Source: Nitrosomonas sp. sh817
GTDB lineage: Bacteria > Pseudomonadota > Gammaproteobacteria > Burkholderiales > Nitrosomonadaceae
Assembly: GCF_030908545.1 (NCBI RefSeq)
Contig: NZ_CP133083.1
Span: forward strand, 1,178,001-1,242,000
Direction of reading: 5' to 3'
Length of the DNA: 64,000 nucleotides
Part shown: one piece after another, positions 1-6,341 of the stretch
Layout: the number at the start of each line of letters is the position of its first letter
Numbering within the stretch: position 1 is the first letter of the stretch
The notes under the pieces: model-generated
What the model was told of the DNA's origin: nothing
Databases searched by the model: none
The model's input: only the letters and a program-made list of their open reading frames with translations
Translations under genes and position numbers: made by a program

Positions 1-2
1 TG

Positions 3-1043
3 CCGCTGATGCAAGACAATCTGCCGCAACTGGTCGAACACCTGACCAAACCGCAGCCGCAGAAATTGTTGCCGCGATTGCCGCAGACTTTGCCGCTGCT
101 GCTGCGGCAACTGGAACAATTCCTCGGTACCAACGGTTTACGGCTGCTGTGCGCCGTAGCAATCTATCCAAAACCGCATTGGTCATTGACGCAGGCGCTC
201 GATTATTTGCTGTTTGGTGGTTTGAATACGCCAACACTGACCGCCGATCCACCGCAACGGCGCGAGCAGCGGCTGGCGCGTTTGAGCCGATTGCCGTGGT
301 TGACGCATGCCTACTTGCCGGATTGGTTGCGCGAATTGCTGTTGCTCGGTATGGATCGCCATGAGCGTGTGCAAGTGACGGAAGTGTGGCAGCGCTTGTT
401 CCATCAGCACACCGGCCGGGACAGTCCGCAATCGCTCAGTCTCGAAGTGAGAAGCCCGTCCAAGCTGCAACTGCAAGTCAAGTTCGACGACTGGCGCGCC
501 ATTTCCAAGGATACTGCGATCAATGATCCGATTTTCGCCAATATCCTGCGCGGCGGCAAGCTGGGGTTGCTCGATTTCCGCATCCCGCAAGCCCTGGCCA
601 AGCTGCTGCCGCAAAACAATCAATCGCTGTTATTACGTCCGGGAGTGATCGCCTTGCTGTGGGCATTGCTCGCGAGCGGAACGCTCACTGCGGCATGGCA
701 TTACGCCGGTCAGCACGCATTCATCGACTATCAGCGCAACCAACAGATGCAGCACAATATGCAGTGGCCGGTAACGCTCAGCCATCACTCGGATACGCAA
801 GCGTTGATGACGGCATTGCAAACTAAACAACCACCGGCTTTAGCCGGTGGTTGTTTAGTGCTATTGCTGGCGATGGCCGTTTGTCCAACGATTTTTGCGC
901 AAAGCAAACCGGCGGAAGAACCTGCCACAACAGCAATCGAGATCAAATCGCGCGGCAAGCTGACCGCCGAGAAAAAAAACAGAGTCAGGCATTGGCGCAA
1001 ACCTGCCGTACCGAAGCTGGGCAAGCGCCAACGATGGTGGTGA
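3..1043 (+). CDS. N-terminal/middle part of a membrane-associated multidomain protein (5' end outside window)
   Basis: The frame is open from the left edge (the first full codon starts at base 3), so the gene begins upstream; the Met at base 9 is only the first internal ATG. The visible part is rich in Leu, Arg and Gln and resembles the helical region that follows the NTPase module in large multidomain proteins; I recognise no named domain. A hydrophobic stretch at about residues 209-230 (counted from base 9) looks like a membrane segment, and a second one follows the palindrome at 822-859 (residues near 285-297). The frame stops at 1041-1043, but the formylglycine-enzyme-like domain continues in the -1 frame. 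The join is at an A8 tract (972-979) that forms the heptamer A AAA AAC (974-980) in the zero frame. It could be a broken gene, a sequencing error or programmed -1 frameshifting. Confidence 0.6.
   Translation, partial: PLMQDNLPQLVEHLTKPQPQKLLPRLPQTLPLLLRQLEQFLGTNGLRLLCAVAIYPKPHWSLTQALDYLLFGGLNTPTLTADPPQRREQRLARLSRLPWLTHAYLPDWLRELLLLGMDRHERVQVTEVWQRLFHQHTGRDSPQSLSLEVRSPSKLQLQVKFDDWRAISKDTAINDPIFANILRGGKLGLLDFRIPQALAKLLPQNNQSLLLRPGVIALLWALLASGTLTAAWHYAGQHAFIDYQRNQQMQHNMQWPVTLSHHSDTQALMTALQTKQPPALAGGCLVLLLAMAVCPTIFAQSKPAEEPATTAIEIKSRGKLTAEKKNRVRHWRKPAVPKLGKRQRWW
822..859. repeat. 38-bp perfect palindrome related to the IS200-like element end hairpins
   Basis: Two 17-base arms (822-838 and 843-859) flank a TTTA loop. 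The core, including GCCGGTGGTTGTTTAG, is the same as the right-end hairpin of the IS200-like elements at 15168 and 19925. It lies inside a coding frame and adds about 13 codons in frame. This looks like a REP-type solo hairpin spread by the IS200-like transposase, or a relic of such an element. Confidence 0.75.
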
Positions 1044-1831
1044 TTAAGCCGGGCCAATTTCAGATGGGATCAGCAGACGGTGATGCCGATGAGCAGCCGG
1101 TGCATGCGGTGACAATCCCGAAACCATTTGCCATCAGCCGTTGCGAGATTACCGTCGGGCAATTCCGGCAGTTTGTTGAGGATGCACACTACCAAACCAC
1201 GGCTGAAAAAAGCGGCAAAGGCTGTAATATTTGGAATGTTGAGAGAAAAGAAGCAGAACAATTGCCGGATCGAAATTGGAAAAATCCTGGTTTCAAGCAA
1301 AGCGATGATCATCCGGTGGTGTGCGTGTCATGGGACGATGCGCAAGCGTATGTGAAATGGCTGTCGCATCGCACCGGCGCAGCGTATCGCTTGCCAACGG
1401 AGGCCGAATGGGAATACGCCACCGCAACAGCACGCTATTATCAAGATGACCTGCAGTGCGATTACGCCAATGGTTTAGGTCAGGAAGGAAAGTCTATTGC
1501 CGATTCTGTCTGGGTATTGGCGGAGTGTTCCGATGACCATGTTTACACCGCGCCGGTGGCAAGTTACGCCGAAAATCATTTCGGGTTATTCGACATGCTG
1601 GGTAACGTCTGGGAATGGAAGCAGGACTGTTGGCATGGCAATTACAACAACGGACCGGGTGACGGTTCGGCATGGCTGGAAAAAGACAGCGGCGATTGTG
1701 GCCGCCGGGTGGTTCGCGGCGGTTCGTGGATCATCTTCAGGCCTCAGCTCGTGCGGTCGGCTAACCGGGTCAGGAACGGCGCCGGTGAGGCCTACAGCTA
1801 CCAGGGTTTTCGGATCGCCAGGGATTTTTGA
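851..1831 (+). CDS. Formylglycine-generating-enzyme/sulfatase-modifying-factor family domain; putative DGR variable protein
   Basis: The domain starts near base 1018 and runs to the stop at 1829-1831. Family marks are MVVIKPGQFQMGS near its start, RLPTEAEWEYA in the middle, GNVWEW, then RVVRGGSW and GFRIAR at the end. This is the C-type-lectin-like fold (FGE-sulfatase, PF03781) that many DGR target proteins use as a variable ligand-binding module. The last 25 codons before the GFR motif contain 13 NNC codons (ATC, TTC, CTC, GTC, GGC, GCC, TAC, AGC, AAC), the pattern expected after adenine mutagenesis of AAC codons. The annotated start at 851 lies inside the palindrome and is probably not real. 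The domain is more likely the C-terminus of the preceding frame, joined by a -1 shift at the A8 tract. No enzymatic role should be assumed; members of this type usually lack FGE activity. Confidence 0.8.
   Translation: MFSAIAGDGRLSNDFCAKQTGGRTCHNSNRDQIARQADRREKKQSQALAQTCRTEAGQAPTMVVIKPGQFQMGSADGDADEQPVHAVTIPKPFAISRCEITVGQFRQFVEDAHYQTTAEKSGKGCNIWNVERKEAEQLPDRNWKNPGFKQSDDHPVVCVSWDDAQAYVKWLSHRTGAAYRLPTEAEWEYATATARYYQDDLQCDYANGLGQEGKSIADSVWVLAECSDDHVYTAPVASYAENHFGLFDMLGNVWEWKQDCWHGNYNNGPGDGSAWLEKDSGDCGRRVVRGGSWIIFRPQLVRSANRVRNGAGEAYSYQGFRIARDF
1727..1822 (+). other. Candidate DGR variable region (VR) in the C-terminal lectin-like domain
   Basis: From the Trp codon of GGSW (1727-1729) to the GFRIAR codons, every codon ending in C can be derived from AAC by substitution of A only: ATC ATC TTC, CTC, AAC, GTC, AAC, GGC, GCC, GCC, TAC, AGC, TAC. 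The interspersed codons (AGG, CCT, CAG, CGG, TCG, GCT, GGT) end in G or T and fit conserved positions. The GC-containing tail after 1804 would be the initiation of mutagenic homology. No template repeat and no reverse transcriptase are visible in the window. Confidence 0.6.
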
Positions 1832-1865
1832 TCTTTGTTCTTTGTGCTTTTGTTCTTTGCGGGGT

Positions 1866-1890
1866 GCAGGGGCGTAGCCCCTGCGGTTTT
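1866..1890. terminator. GC-rich hairpin plus T-tract after the lectin-domain gene
   Basis: Perfect 8-bp stem GCAGGGGC (1866-1873) / GCCCCTGC (1877-1884) with a GTA loop, followed by GGTTTTTT. It can act as a Rho-independent terminator for the gene ending at 1831. Stable short-loop hairpins just downstream of the variable region are also a known DGR feature that helps target recognition, so it may serve both roles. It lies about 44 bp past the putative VR end, further than in the best-studied DGR. Confidence 0.6.
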
Positions 1891-1904
1891 TTGGGGGTGT
1901 AGGG

Positions 1905-2303
1905 TTAACCCAGCAGGCGGGCTTTTTTTCGTTGCGCCTTGAGAACAGTGACTGCTTTTTTATCGAATGACACAAATTCCGTGCCTCCAAGGCTCGCGCC
2001 TGAAAAAGCGATGATGCCATCGGCAAAATCCCCGCCTTGTTCAAATACTGTCAGCCCCAGTTCAATGGCCGGCATATCGCACACTACATTTTTGCTCCGG
2101 ATCAACAAGCGGATAGCCTTTACGATATCGGCATCGGTGAATTGATAAGCACGTTGGAGTACCCAGACAAATTCACACAGTGTGGTCGATGAAACCGCAA
2201 TCCGGTGCGCTTTGCGTAGCACGTCAGCGGCAAGCTGCGCTTGTTGCGCGTCATCCTGGACGCAGGCACGCACCAGCACGTTGGTGTCCGCTGTGATATT
2301 CAC
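1905..2303 (-). CDS. VapC-like PIN-domain ribonuclease toxin
   Basis: This 132-residue protein matches the usual PIN toxin length. It begins MNITADTNVLVRA, whose first conserved Asp lies in TADTN; a conserved acidic position is in the CEFVW segment, and further Asp residues occur in DFADGIIA and in FVSFDKK near the end. These are the Mg-binding acidic residues of PIN nucleases, which cut RNA to stop growth. It overlaps the antitoxin gene by 4 bp (ATGA type), so the two are translated together, with the antitoxin first. The target RNA is not evident. The context is an accessory block between the DGR-like gene and a GST gene. Confidence 0.88.
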   Translation of the reverse strand: MNITADTNVLVRACVQDDAQQAQLAADVLRKAHRIAVSSTTLCEFVWVLQRAYQFTDADIVKAIRLLIRSKNVVCDMPAIELGLTVFEQGGDFADGIIAFSGASLGGTEFVSFDKKAVTVLKAQRKKARLLG

Positions 2304-2551
2304 CGGCGGGCAGCCCAGCTCTGCGCGATGATCTCGTTCATGTCATCGATGCTGACCACGGGCGTATCGGGTTTATGCAAACAGGCAATAAAATCGCTCA
2401 CATTGCCATCTTGGATATGGCTGCCGATGGTTAACGTGCCATCGGGCAATTTATGTACTTCCACTTGCTGACCGGGCGCCACCCCAAGGTGCTTGAGCAA
2501 ATCCTGCCGCAATGTGATTTGCCCTTTTGCGGTTACAGTTAATGTTGGCAT
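2300..2551 (-). CDS. AbrB/MazE-type antitoxin of the VapC-like toxin
   Basis: An 83-residue protein with an N-terminal swapped-hairpin DNA-binding domain of the SpoVT/AbrB type (TVTAKGQITLRQDLLKHLGV, about residues 5-24). The C-terminal part is expected to wrap around and block the PIN toxin encoded immediately downstream. Antitoxins of this kind normally repress their own promoter as a complex with the toxin, which would lie in the short region above 2551. The pairing of an AbrB-fold antitoxin with a PIN toxin is common in proteobacteria. Confidence 0.88.
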   Translation of the reverse strand: MPTLTVTAKGQITLRQDLLKHLGVAPGQQVEVHKLPDGTLTIGSHIQDGNVSDFIACLHKPDTPVVSIDDMNEIIAQSWAARR

Positions 2552-2638
2552 TAGACACTTCCCCTTCGTATAAAGTAAGGAAATTATGCCTTACCAATCC
2601 GGCAAATACAATGACGGATTTAATGGATCTTAGAAAAC

Positions 2639-2671
2639 CGGTGGATGGCGCTGCGCTTATCGACCCTACTC
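2639..2671. repeat. Dispersed GGTGGATGGCGCT repeat
   Basis: The segment reads CGGTGGATGGCGCTGCGCTT and then continues ATCGACCCTAC. Near copies lie at 42511-42541 (opposite strand) and 42561-42592. Its outer parts are complementary (GGTGG.. / ..CC(A)CC), so it can fold. The 157-bp gap 2552-2708 around it holds no gene. Confidence 0.55.
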
Positions 2672-2708
2672 AGTTCACAGTTGAACCGGGATGTGAATCT
2701 AATCTCAA

Positions 2709-3446
2709 TCAGTGCTCGCTACTGATTTCAGAGGTTTCTTGTTGCCGGTCACTGTCAAAATAGCGTTGTTTGATCCGCTCGACATATTGCACGAGATTTT
2801 GCTTGGCAAGGCCGTGTTCTTTCAGCGGTGATTCAATCGGGCAGCCGATGATGTTGATCAGCAATCCGAACGCCGAGGCATCGAGGGTGGTGGGTTTGCC
2901 GCCGAAGAAATAGGGCTGATCGCCCAGCGATACCGCCAATGCATCGATATCTTGTTTGCCGAGGGCAAAAATTTCTTGCGGCTGGTGGCGGCCGGTACCG
3001 TGTCCGTAAATTTGCCGCTGGATTTTTTTGCGCGTGCGGCTGGCGGCAATATCGCGAATGATCGGCGGTAACGATCCGAATATCGCTTGTTTGTTGATTT
3101 GCCAATTTTCTTCGGTGTACTGCCAGCGCGAATACAATGCCGCCCAAAACAAATGTTCTTCCAATAAGCGCTGCAATGCGGTCGATGATGCGAGCTCGAC
3201 AGCGGATAATTCCCGATCCAAATCGATGTAATGCGTTTTCAGATAATCGACGATAAAGCGCGAATCCCCGATTGCGGCGCCATTGTCCTCGATATACGGC
3301 AATTTGCCTTTGGGTGCGCCGAGCGGCAGCGACGGCTTGAGTTCGTAGGGGATTCCGGCCATGCGCAAGTAGGTTTCGACTTTGCAGCAAAACGGACTTA
3401 AATTCGGGATGTCCCAGGTGCGTCTGAATTGATAGAGTTTGAGCAT
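2709..3446 (-). CDS. Glutathione S-transferase family protein
   Basis: 245 residues. The N-terminal thioredoxin-like domain starts MLKLYQFRRTW, contains SPFCCKVETYLRMAG (about residues 17-31, where the glutathione-binding Cys/Ser is expected), and a cis-Pro region GKLPYIED. The second half is helical, as in the GST C-terminal domain, with the YFFGGKPTTLDASAFGLL stretch typical of the family. The substrate is unknown; detoxification of electrophiles is a family-level guess. The gene is divergent from the HxlR-type regulator starting at 3564, a common arrangement in which the regulator controls the redox or detoxification gene from the shared 117-bp region. Confidence 0.85.
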   Translation of the reverse strand: MLKLYQFRRTWDIPNLSPFCCKVETYLRMAGIPYELKPSLPLGAPKGKLPYIEDNGAAIGDSRFIVDYLKTHYIDLDRELSAVELASSTALQRLLEEHLFWAALYSRWQYTEENWQINKQAIFGSLPPIIRDIAASRTRKKIQRQIYGHGTGRHQPQEIFALGKQDIDALAVSLGDQPYFFGGKPTTLDASAFGLLINIIGCPIESPLKEHGLAKQNLVQYVERIKQRYFDSDRQQETSEISSEH

Positions 3447-3563
3447 GCTTACGATCCTTTTTGATTATTACTTGTTGAGTGCAAGCGACTTTACCTTTTT
3501 TGCTTGCGAATTGCAAGTGTATGGTTTACAGTGCATGTATCTCTTTTTACGATACGAAGACCG

Positions 3564-3941
3564 ATGACCGGCGAATTGGATAAATCAGATTTTGAACGAT
3601 CGTGTTGCCCGGTTGCTTGCGCGCTGGACCAGCTCGGCGATAAATGGACATTGTTGATTATCCGCGATTTATTGTTGGGAAAGAAACGTTACCAGGAATT
3701 TCTGGCATCACCCGAGCGGATCGCGACCAATATTCTGGCTGACCGATTGAAGAAACTGGAAGCGAAGGGATTTGTGGTGCAACGCGCTTATCAGCAAAAT
3801 CCGGTGCGCTATGAATATGCGCTATCCAAGAAGGGAGAGGATCTGGGGCCGGTTCTGCAGGCATTAGCGGCTTGGGGTAAAGCCTATTATCCGGGCAGCA
3901 AGGTTTTTGAAGCGGCCAAACCGGAACCGGCGAATGAATAA
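3564..3941 (+). CDS. HxlR-family winged-helix transcriptional regulator
   Basis: With the ATG at 3564 the protein has 125 residues, the usual HxlR length; an upstream in-frame start at 3504 would add residues that match nothing in the family. The core is CPVACALDQLGDKWTLLIIR followed by the helix-turn-helix and wing (RYQEFLASPERIATNILADRLKKLEAKGFV). The Cys pair near the N-terminus (residues about 12-16) is the position used by redox- or electrophile-sensing members. It probably controls the divergent GST gene. It converges with the Rh50 gene, from which it is separated by a hairpin. Confidence 0.88.
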   Translation: MTGELDKSDFERSCCPVACALDQLGDKWTLLIIRDLLLGKKRYQEFLASPERIATNILADRLKKLEAKGFVVQRAYQQNPVRYEYALSKKGEDLGPVLQALAAWGKAYYPGSKVFEAAKPEPANE

Positions 3942-3947
3942 GCAATC

Positions 3948-3971
3948 AGCATCCCGGTTTCCCGGGATGCT
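3948..3971. terminator. Inverted repeat between convergent hxlR-like and Rh50 genes
   Basis: AGCATCCCGG (3948-3957) pairs with CCGGGATGCT (3962-3971) around a TTTC loop. It lies between two convergent stop codons, so it could end transcription from both sides, although no clear T-tract follows on either strand. Confidence 0.6.
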
Positions 3972-3984
3972 GGCTTGCACGATA

Positions 3985-5364
3985 TTAAAGCGGTGATCCG
4001 GAAGTTCCGTCTTCAACGCGATGGCGCTGCGCCGAAGCTGCGTTATTCTCCAAAGTCATGATGCGGGATTCCAGCCGTGCAATCAATGCTTTTGTGTCCG
4101 GCGATTCAACCGGGGTTTGCGGTTTCGGTGGGGATGCACGTGTTTCCAGGTTTTCCACACGAGTTTGCAACTGCTGCGGCAGGTCTTCCGCTTCCGGGCC
4201 GGCAAGATGCGTGAATTCGACGCTGTCTTCATAAGGCTCGCGCGTGGTGCCCGTGGCTTTAACGATGAAACCAGCCAGCAGGCCGCCGGTAATGGCAATG
4301 AACAAGGTGATTACGATACCGTTGAATTGCGCGATAGCAATATCCGGCACAACCAAAAAAGCGCTCATGCCGCCCAACAGCCCCGGCATACCGTGCAAAT
4401 TATGCACGCCGCAGGTGTCGACGAGCTTGAACCGGGATTCCAGCATCGGCTGCAGGAAAACATAACCCAAAACGGAAACAACTCCCGCTAGTAAACCAAT
4501 GCCGAAGGCGCCGCCGGGAGAGACCACGTCGCAAACGGAGCCGATGGCGACACCGCCCGCCAACGCTGCATTTGCCATATCGACCATGGAGGTTTTGCCG
4601 CCATGCAGCTTGGAGCTCAAGAAGTAGGTGGCGATTGTTGCGCCGCAAAGTGCCAGTAACGTATTGGCAACGGTTTGCGGCATATTTTCCAGGGGCACCA
4701 AGGCGGTGGCAAAACTCGGCCAGAATAACCACAGCACCATGGAACCGAGCATCGCGAAGCGGTCGGAAGTATGATCCGATTCAATCGGCTTGCTGCGTTG
4801 GTACGCGGTGGTTAATACTATCGACATGCTAAGTCCGAAATACGCGCCAAACGCATGGATGACAATCGACCCGGCAGTATCCTGGAATCCCGTGGTGTAT
4901 CCGATGGCGTCATCGAGCACCAGCCATTCATTCAATAAATAGAGCGGCACCACCAGCAGCGCCAGCAGGGCATATTGAAAAACGCGTAAACGCCCGAGCA
5001 CCGCGCCCATCGCAATCAATGCGGTGGCAACGGATAGTTCCGCATAAAGCAAGGCGTCGAGGGTATGCGGGGACAATTGGTGCCCGAAAATGCCATTGGC
5101 GCGAAGTAAGATGTAAAGCGGCAGACCGGTAGCGACCACCAGGTAAGTACCGGTGACGGCGCCGAATCCGTAGCGGCGCACGAATACCATTAAAAAGCCA
5201 AAACCGATCAGCAGCATGGCGAGAATATGAATGATGAAATTATATTGCGCAACGACGCGAGCTTCGCTCAAAGCCGCGGGGGCTTCGGCGCTTACCCAAC
5301 TGCTAAAACCCAGGAGCAGCAGACTCACTGCGCATTGCAGTGTCAAGCAAAAACGTTTATTCAT
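3985..5364 (-). CDS. rh50: Rh-type (Rh50) ammonium channel
   Basis: A 459-residue inner-membrane channel for NH3/NH4+, the trimeric Rh branch of the Amt/MEP/Rh family. It begins with a cleavable-type signal sequence ending near SWVSAEA, followed by eleven expected membrane spans. Rh marks include DTAGSIVIHAFGAYFGLSMS with the first pore His and VHNLHGMPGLLGG with the second. Rh proteins are rare in bacteria and known from ammonia-oxidising Nitrosomonas, where the channel links to ammonia supply. Here the cytoplasmic C-terminus is long (about 75 residues after the last span) and ends in a predicted coiled-coil stretch (ALIARLESRIMTLEN). It stands alone, without the glnK partner seen with Amt genes. 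Confidence 0.93.
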   Translation of the reverse strand: MNKRFCLTLQCAVSLLLLGFSSWVSAEAPAALSEARVVAQYNFIIHILAMLLIGFGFLMVFVRRYGFGAVTGTYLVVATGLPLYILLRANGIFGHQLSPHTLDALLYAELSVATALIAMGAVLGRLRVFQYALLALLVVPLYLLNEWLVLDDAIGYTTGFQDTAGSIVIHAFGAYFGLSMSIVLTTAYQRSKPIESDHTSDRFAMLGSMVLWLFWPSFATALVPLENMPQTVANTLLALCGATIATYFLSSKLHGGKTSMVDMANAALAGGVAIGSVCDVVSPGGAFGIGLLAGVVSVLGYVFLQPMLESRFKLVDTCGVHNLHGMPGLLGGMSAFLVVPDIAIAQFNGIVITLFIAITGGLLAGFIVKATGTTREPYEDSVEFTHLAGPEAEDLPQQLQTRVENLETRASPPKPQTPVESPDTKALIARLESRIMTLENNAASAQRHRVEDGTSGSPL

Positions 5365-5643
5365 GTTTTTTTCCTTAAGTTATTAATGATTCGGGTTAAT
5401 TTATGACGAGTTTTGTTGACAGAGGCAATCCGGCAAGGCATTTACCCCTACCGGGAGTGTGAGCTTTAATCTCCCTGAGCGCAATAGGGAAATGTTAATT
5501 GGCAGTGATGGAGAGTTTTCCAGAAAACATGAATAACCGTATGCTTAAACGATTGGCTGCGTGCACGGGCGTGCGGTGAAATTTTCAACACGCTGCTGCG
5601 GCGTGATGTGGAATTTGGTGAATGAGTAACTGATGAAGCGCGC
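5365..5643. other. Intergenic region upstream of Rh50
   Basis: 279 bp with no gene I can support. It must hold the Rh50 promoter (minus strand). A perfect small dyad GTTTTC-CA-GAAAAC is near 5515-5528. No sigma-54 or NtrC-type element could be assigned by eye. Confidence 0.4.
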
Positions 5644-5793
5644 TAAGGAAATGCTGATTAATTGACTATACGAGCAAATTACTTCGTTGCACGGTACTCG
5701 CTCCCTCGCCTATCTTGTTGATATGTTTCGGTTGCTGCGTTCCGTTCGCCTCGTGCTTCATCTCGTTCGCCGAATTAATCAACATTTTCCTAA
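5644..5793. mobile_element. MITE-like element, intact copy A (150 bp)
   Basis: Non-coding, with terminal inverted repeats of about 20 bp: TAAGGAAATGCTGATTAATT at the left and the complement of TTAGGAAAATGTTGATTAAT at the right. The interior matches the segments at 10305-10442 and 49194-49331. It carries no transposase, so it must have been moved in trans. It lies between the Rh50 upstream region and the CNP1-like gene. Confidence 0.8.
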
Positions 5794-5825
5794 CGGGCGC
5801 CGGTTACAAAGACCGGGCCGGTTGG

Positions 5826-6341
5826 TCAGCGGTGAAGTTCGCGATGGATGCCGCGTTTGAGCGCCTGGATCGCTTCTTCGATGCTGCCGGGCGCTTGCCG
5901 GTACGGACAGAAGATGTTTCTGGAGAGTTCACGCTGCGCATAGAATTGCCGCACCAGATCAATTTGCTGCCATTCCGCGACCCGGGGCTGCGCCCAGGTT
6001 TTATCGTCCCTGCCCAGCGCATATAATTTCCGTTCGTTGGTGGCGCAGCGGATTCCTTCATAACTGACATTGTTGGCACCAGCCGATGATTTGATGACAA
6101 GCGCGAACCGCACCACGCCGTCTTCGCCGATTCCGATCGACGTGGTATCGACGAAATAGCGGTTGCTGCTGGCTTCTCCGGCGTTAAATTCCAGCAGATT
6201 TTCCGGCGCTGGGTAGGAGGGGAACTGCGCTGCTTGTTCAACCCACGGTTTGTCGCTTTCGAATTCGTCCTTGAAAGGCGGTTTGGCGCAAGCCGACAGC
6301 GCGAGAATGCCAACGATTGCGCTGAGAATGAGCGGTTTCAT
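5826..6341 (-). CDS. CNP1-like family lipoprotein
   Basis: 171 residues. The N-terminus is a lipoprotein signal with lipobox LALSAC (Cys18), so it is expected to be an outer-membrane or periplasmic lipoprotein. The rest matches the CNP1-like family found in Neisseria and other betaproteobacteria: it contains RYFVDTTSIGIGEDGVVRFALVIKSS and GIRCATNERKLYALG. Its biochemical function is unknown. Its start overlaps the stop of the upstream Fe-S protein gene by 4 bp, so it is the third gene of the rubrerythrin operon and may act in the same oxidative-stress or redox process. Confidence 0.8.
   Translation of the reverse strand: MKPLILSAIVGILALSACAKPPFKDEFESDKPWVEQAAQFPSYPAPENLLEFNAGEASSNRYFVDTTSIGIGEDGVVRFALVIKSSAGANNVSYEGIRCATNERKLYALGRDDKTWAQPRVAEWQQIDLVRQFYAQRELSRNIFCPYRQAPGSIEEAIQALKRGIHRELHR

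Noticed and set aside
183-623. 146-codon minus-strand frame opposite the first gene
   Set aside because: Shadow of the real plus-strand gene, caused by its GC-rich codons.
822-859. Palindrome considered as a terminator
   Set aside because: It lies within a frame that continues on both sides and has no T-tract; its core matches the IS200 end hairpins.
5715-6026. 103-codon plus-strand frame running through the MITE and the CNP1-like gene
   Set aside because: Antisense to the CNP1-like lipoprotein and begins in non-coding repeat sequence.
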